From assembly GCA_947303825.1 (NCBI GenBank), contig CAMYZK010000143.1, positions 1 to 6,723 of the forward strand: DNA of 6,723 bases. Direction: 5' to 3'. Source of the DNA: an uncultured Prevotella sp. Its GTDB lineage: Bacteria > Bacteroidota > Bacteroidia > Bacteroidales > Bacteroidaceae. A program made the position numbers and the translations under genes. A model generated the notes under the pieces. The model was not told where the DNA came from. It did no database searches and saw only the letters and a program-made list of their open reading frames with translations. Shown piece after piece: positions 5,944 through 6,723 of the stretch. Numbering within the stretch: position 1 is the stretch's first letter; each line of letters starts with the position of its first letter.

Positions 5944-6686
5944 TGAACGTGAAATTCAAGATGCCTAGATTATGGCGAACAGATACTGGTAGGAGCATAC
6001 TTAAAGAATTGATTCTCACCACTTTGGCTACCACCATCTCCATCGTCCTTACATTCGGAACGGCGGCGTGGCTGGAGCATCGTAAGAAGGAGAACAACCG
6101 TCGGCAAACGACTATGATGGTCATCAGTGACATCCAGTCTTTCCAATCAGACCTTCAAGACTATCAGGATAAGTTTTTCGTCAAGTGGAAGAAAGACATC
6201 GAAGAGCTGAAAGCCATGTCGCGCGACAGCATTCTCCGGCTTACCGATGAGGAAAGAGAAAAGTACTGGAATGCCCTTACTACTCCCCTCACTTTTCCAC
6301 GCGACAAGACAGCGGCAAACATCTTCAGCAGCGACATCAGCATCTGGCGAGAAGTAGGCAACTTCAAGTTCATCAGGATGGTAGGCCAAGTATATTCCTA
6401 CATAGACGATATAGAGAAGAACATTAAGGTGAAGATGGATGAAAAGGGCCGTATTGACAATACCATCAGAAATAGGAAGGACATGAAGAGCTTGTCCAAT
6501 GGCGAGAAATTGATTTACTTCATGCAACAGGAGGAAGTGCAGAGCTACTTGGACGACTTCTGCAACGGTTTCATCCCTTATATGCAATATTGCATCGATG
6601 ATATGAAAATTGCAGTTGACAGATGCATGAAAATAGCGAATGTAACGCAAGAGGAGCTAGATAAGTTCATGGCCGACAGTGAATAG
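5943..6686 (+). CDS. Single-pass membrane protein of unknown function
   Basis: A 247-residue protein that I do not recognise by name. Residues about 20-44 (LKELILTTLATTISIVLTFG and on to AAWLEH) form one hydrophobic membrane segment, directly followed by a basic stretch (HRKKENNRRQ). The remaining 200 or so residues are soluble, charged and probably mostly helical (SDIQSFQSDLQDYQDK, KKDIEELKAM, DEEREKYW), with four aromatic-rich patches. The layout of an N-terminal membrane segment ending near a Trp, a helical region and a central FPRDKTAANIFSSDISIWRE segment recalls Bacteroidetes membrane proteins of the DUF6090 type, but this is only resemblance. Topology is unclear because positive residues flank both sides of the segment. 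The ATG at 5943 follows AT-rich DNA without a Shine-Dalgarno; an in-frame ATG at 5961 is an alternative. Codon composition is visibly less GC-rich than the peptidase gene. Confidence 0.85.
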   Translation: MNVKFKMPRLWRTDTGRSILKELILTTLATTISIVLTFGTAAWLEHRKKENNRRQTTMMVISDIQSFQSDLQDYQDKFFVKWKKDIEELKAMSRDSILRLTDEEREKYWNALTTPLTFPRDKTAANIFSSDISIWREVGNFKFIRMVGQVYSYIDDIEKNIKVKMDEKGRIDNTIRNRKDMKSLSNGEKLIYFMQQEEVQSYLDDFCNGFIPYMQYCIDDMKIAVDRCMKIANVTQEELDKFMADSE

Positions 6687-6710
6687 ACAAACATTTAATA
6701 TCCTAAAAGT

Positions 6711-6723
6711 GAGGTAATATGTA
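6711..6723 (+). other. Possible ribosome binding site and start of a following gene
   Basis: GAGG at 6711-6714 lies 4 bases before an ATG at 6719-6721, at the window's end and 32 bases after the membrane-protein stop. This could begin a co-transcribed gene, but only one codon is visible. Confidence 0.25.

Noticed and set aside
6147..6650. 167-codon minus-strand frame
   Set aside because: Antisense to the 247-residue membrane protein, which has a proper membrane segment and upstream promoter.

Overview
The window looks like a piece of a Bacteroidales chromosome, most likely Prevotella or a close relative. Three things point there. The large gene encodes a family C10 (streptopain/interpain-type) cysteine protease carrying BspA-type leucine-rich repeats, EF-hand-like loops, MBG-like domains and a C-terminal 'YDLLGRP...KGVYVKGGKK' tail, a combination typical of secreted Bacteroidales proteins. 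Two promoters match the Bacteroidetes consensus (TTG, 20 bases, TAnnTTTG). Start codons lack strong Shine-Dalgarno sequences. This assignment is by pattern recognition; no search was run.

Layout. Bases 1-67 are the downstream flank of the protease gene, with nothing I can call. Bases 68-4903 (minus strand) are one long gene for a 1611-residue secreted multidomain C10 peptidase. Its promoter lies at 4955-4985. Bases 5044-5610 hold no convincing gene but are crowded with short repeats: a CG-rich imperfect palindrome (5069-5115), four clusters of a 9-base unit (GTGCTACTG/C and its complement) in opposing orientations, a 7-bp hairpin, a 13-base tandem repeat, and two diverged copies of a 20-base palindrome. 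A second promoter (5614-5644, plus strand) then starts a leader of about 290 nt containing a hairpin, a 20-codon signal-peptide-like reading frame (5794-5856) and a 44-base tandem direct repeat. It runs into a 247-residue single-pass membrane protein of unknown function (5943-6686). The last few bases may be the start of another gene.

The two main genes diverge from the repeat-rich intergenic region and each has its own promoter, so they are probably regulated separately. Nothing visible links their functions. The protease is best read as an exported enzyme with a long adhesive or binding tail built by tandem duplication of a 398-residue module. The most unusual parts are the repeat-dense intergenic DNA, the interrupted signal-peptide frame ahead of the membrane protein, and the long N-terminal extension before the protease signal peptide. 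No RNA gene, CRISPR array or insertion sequence was seen.
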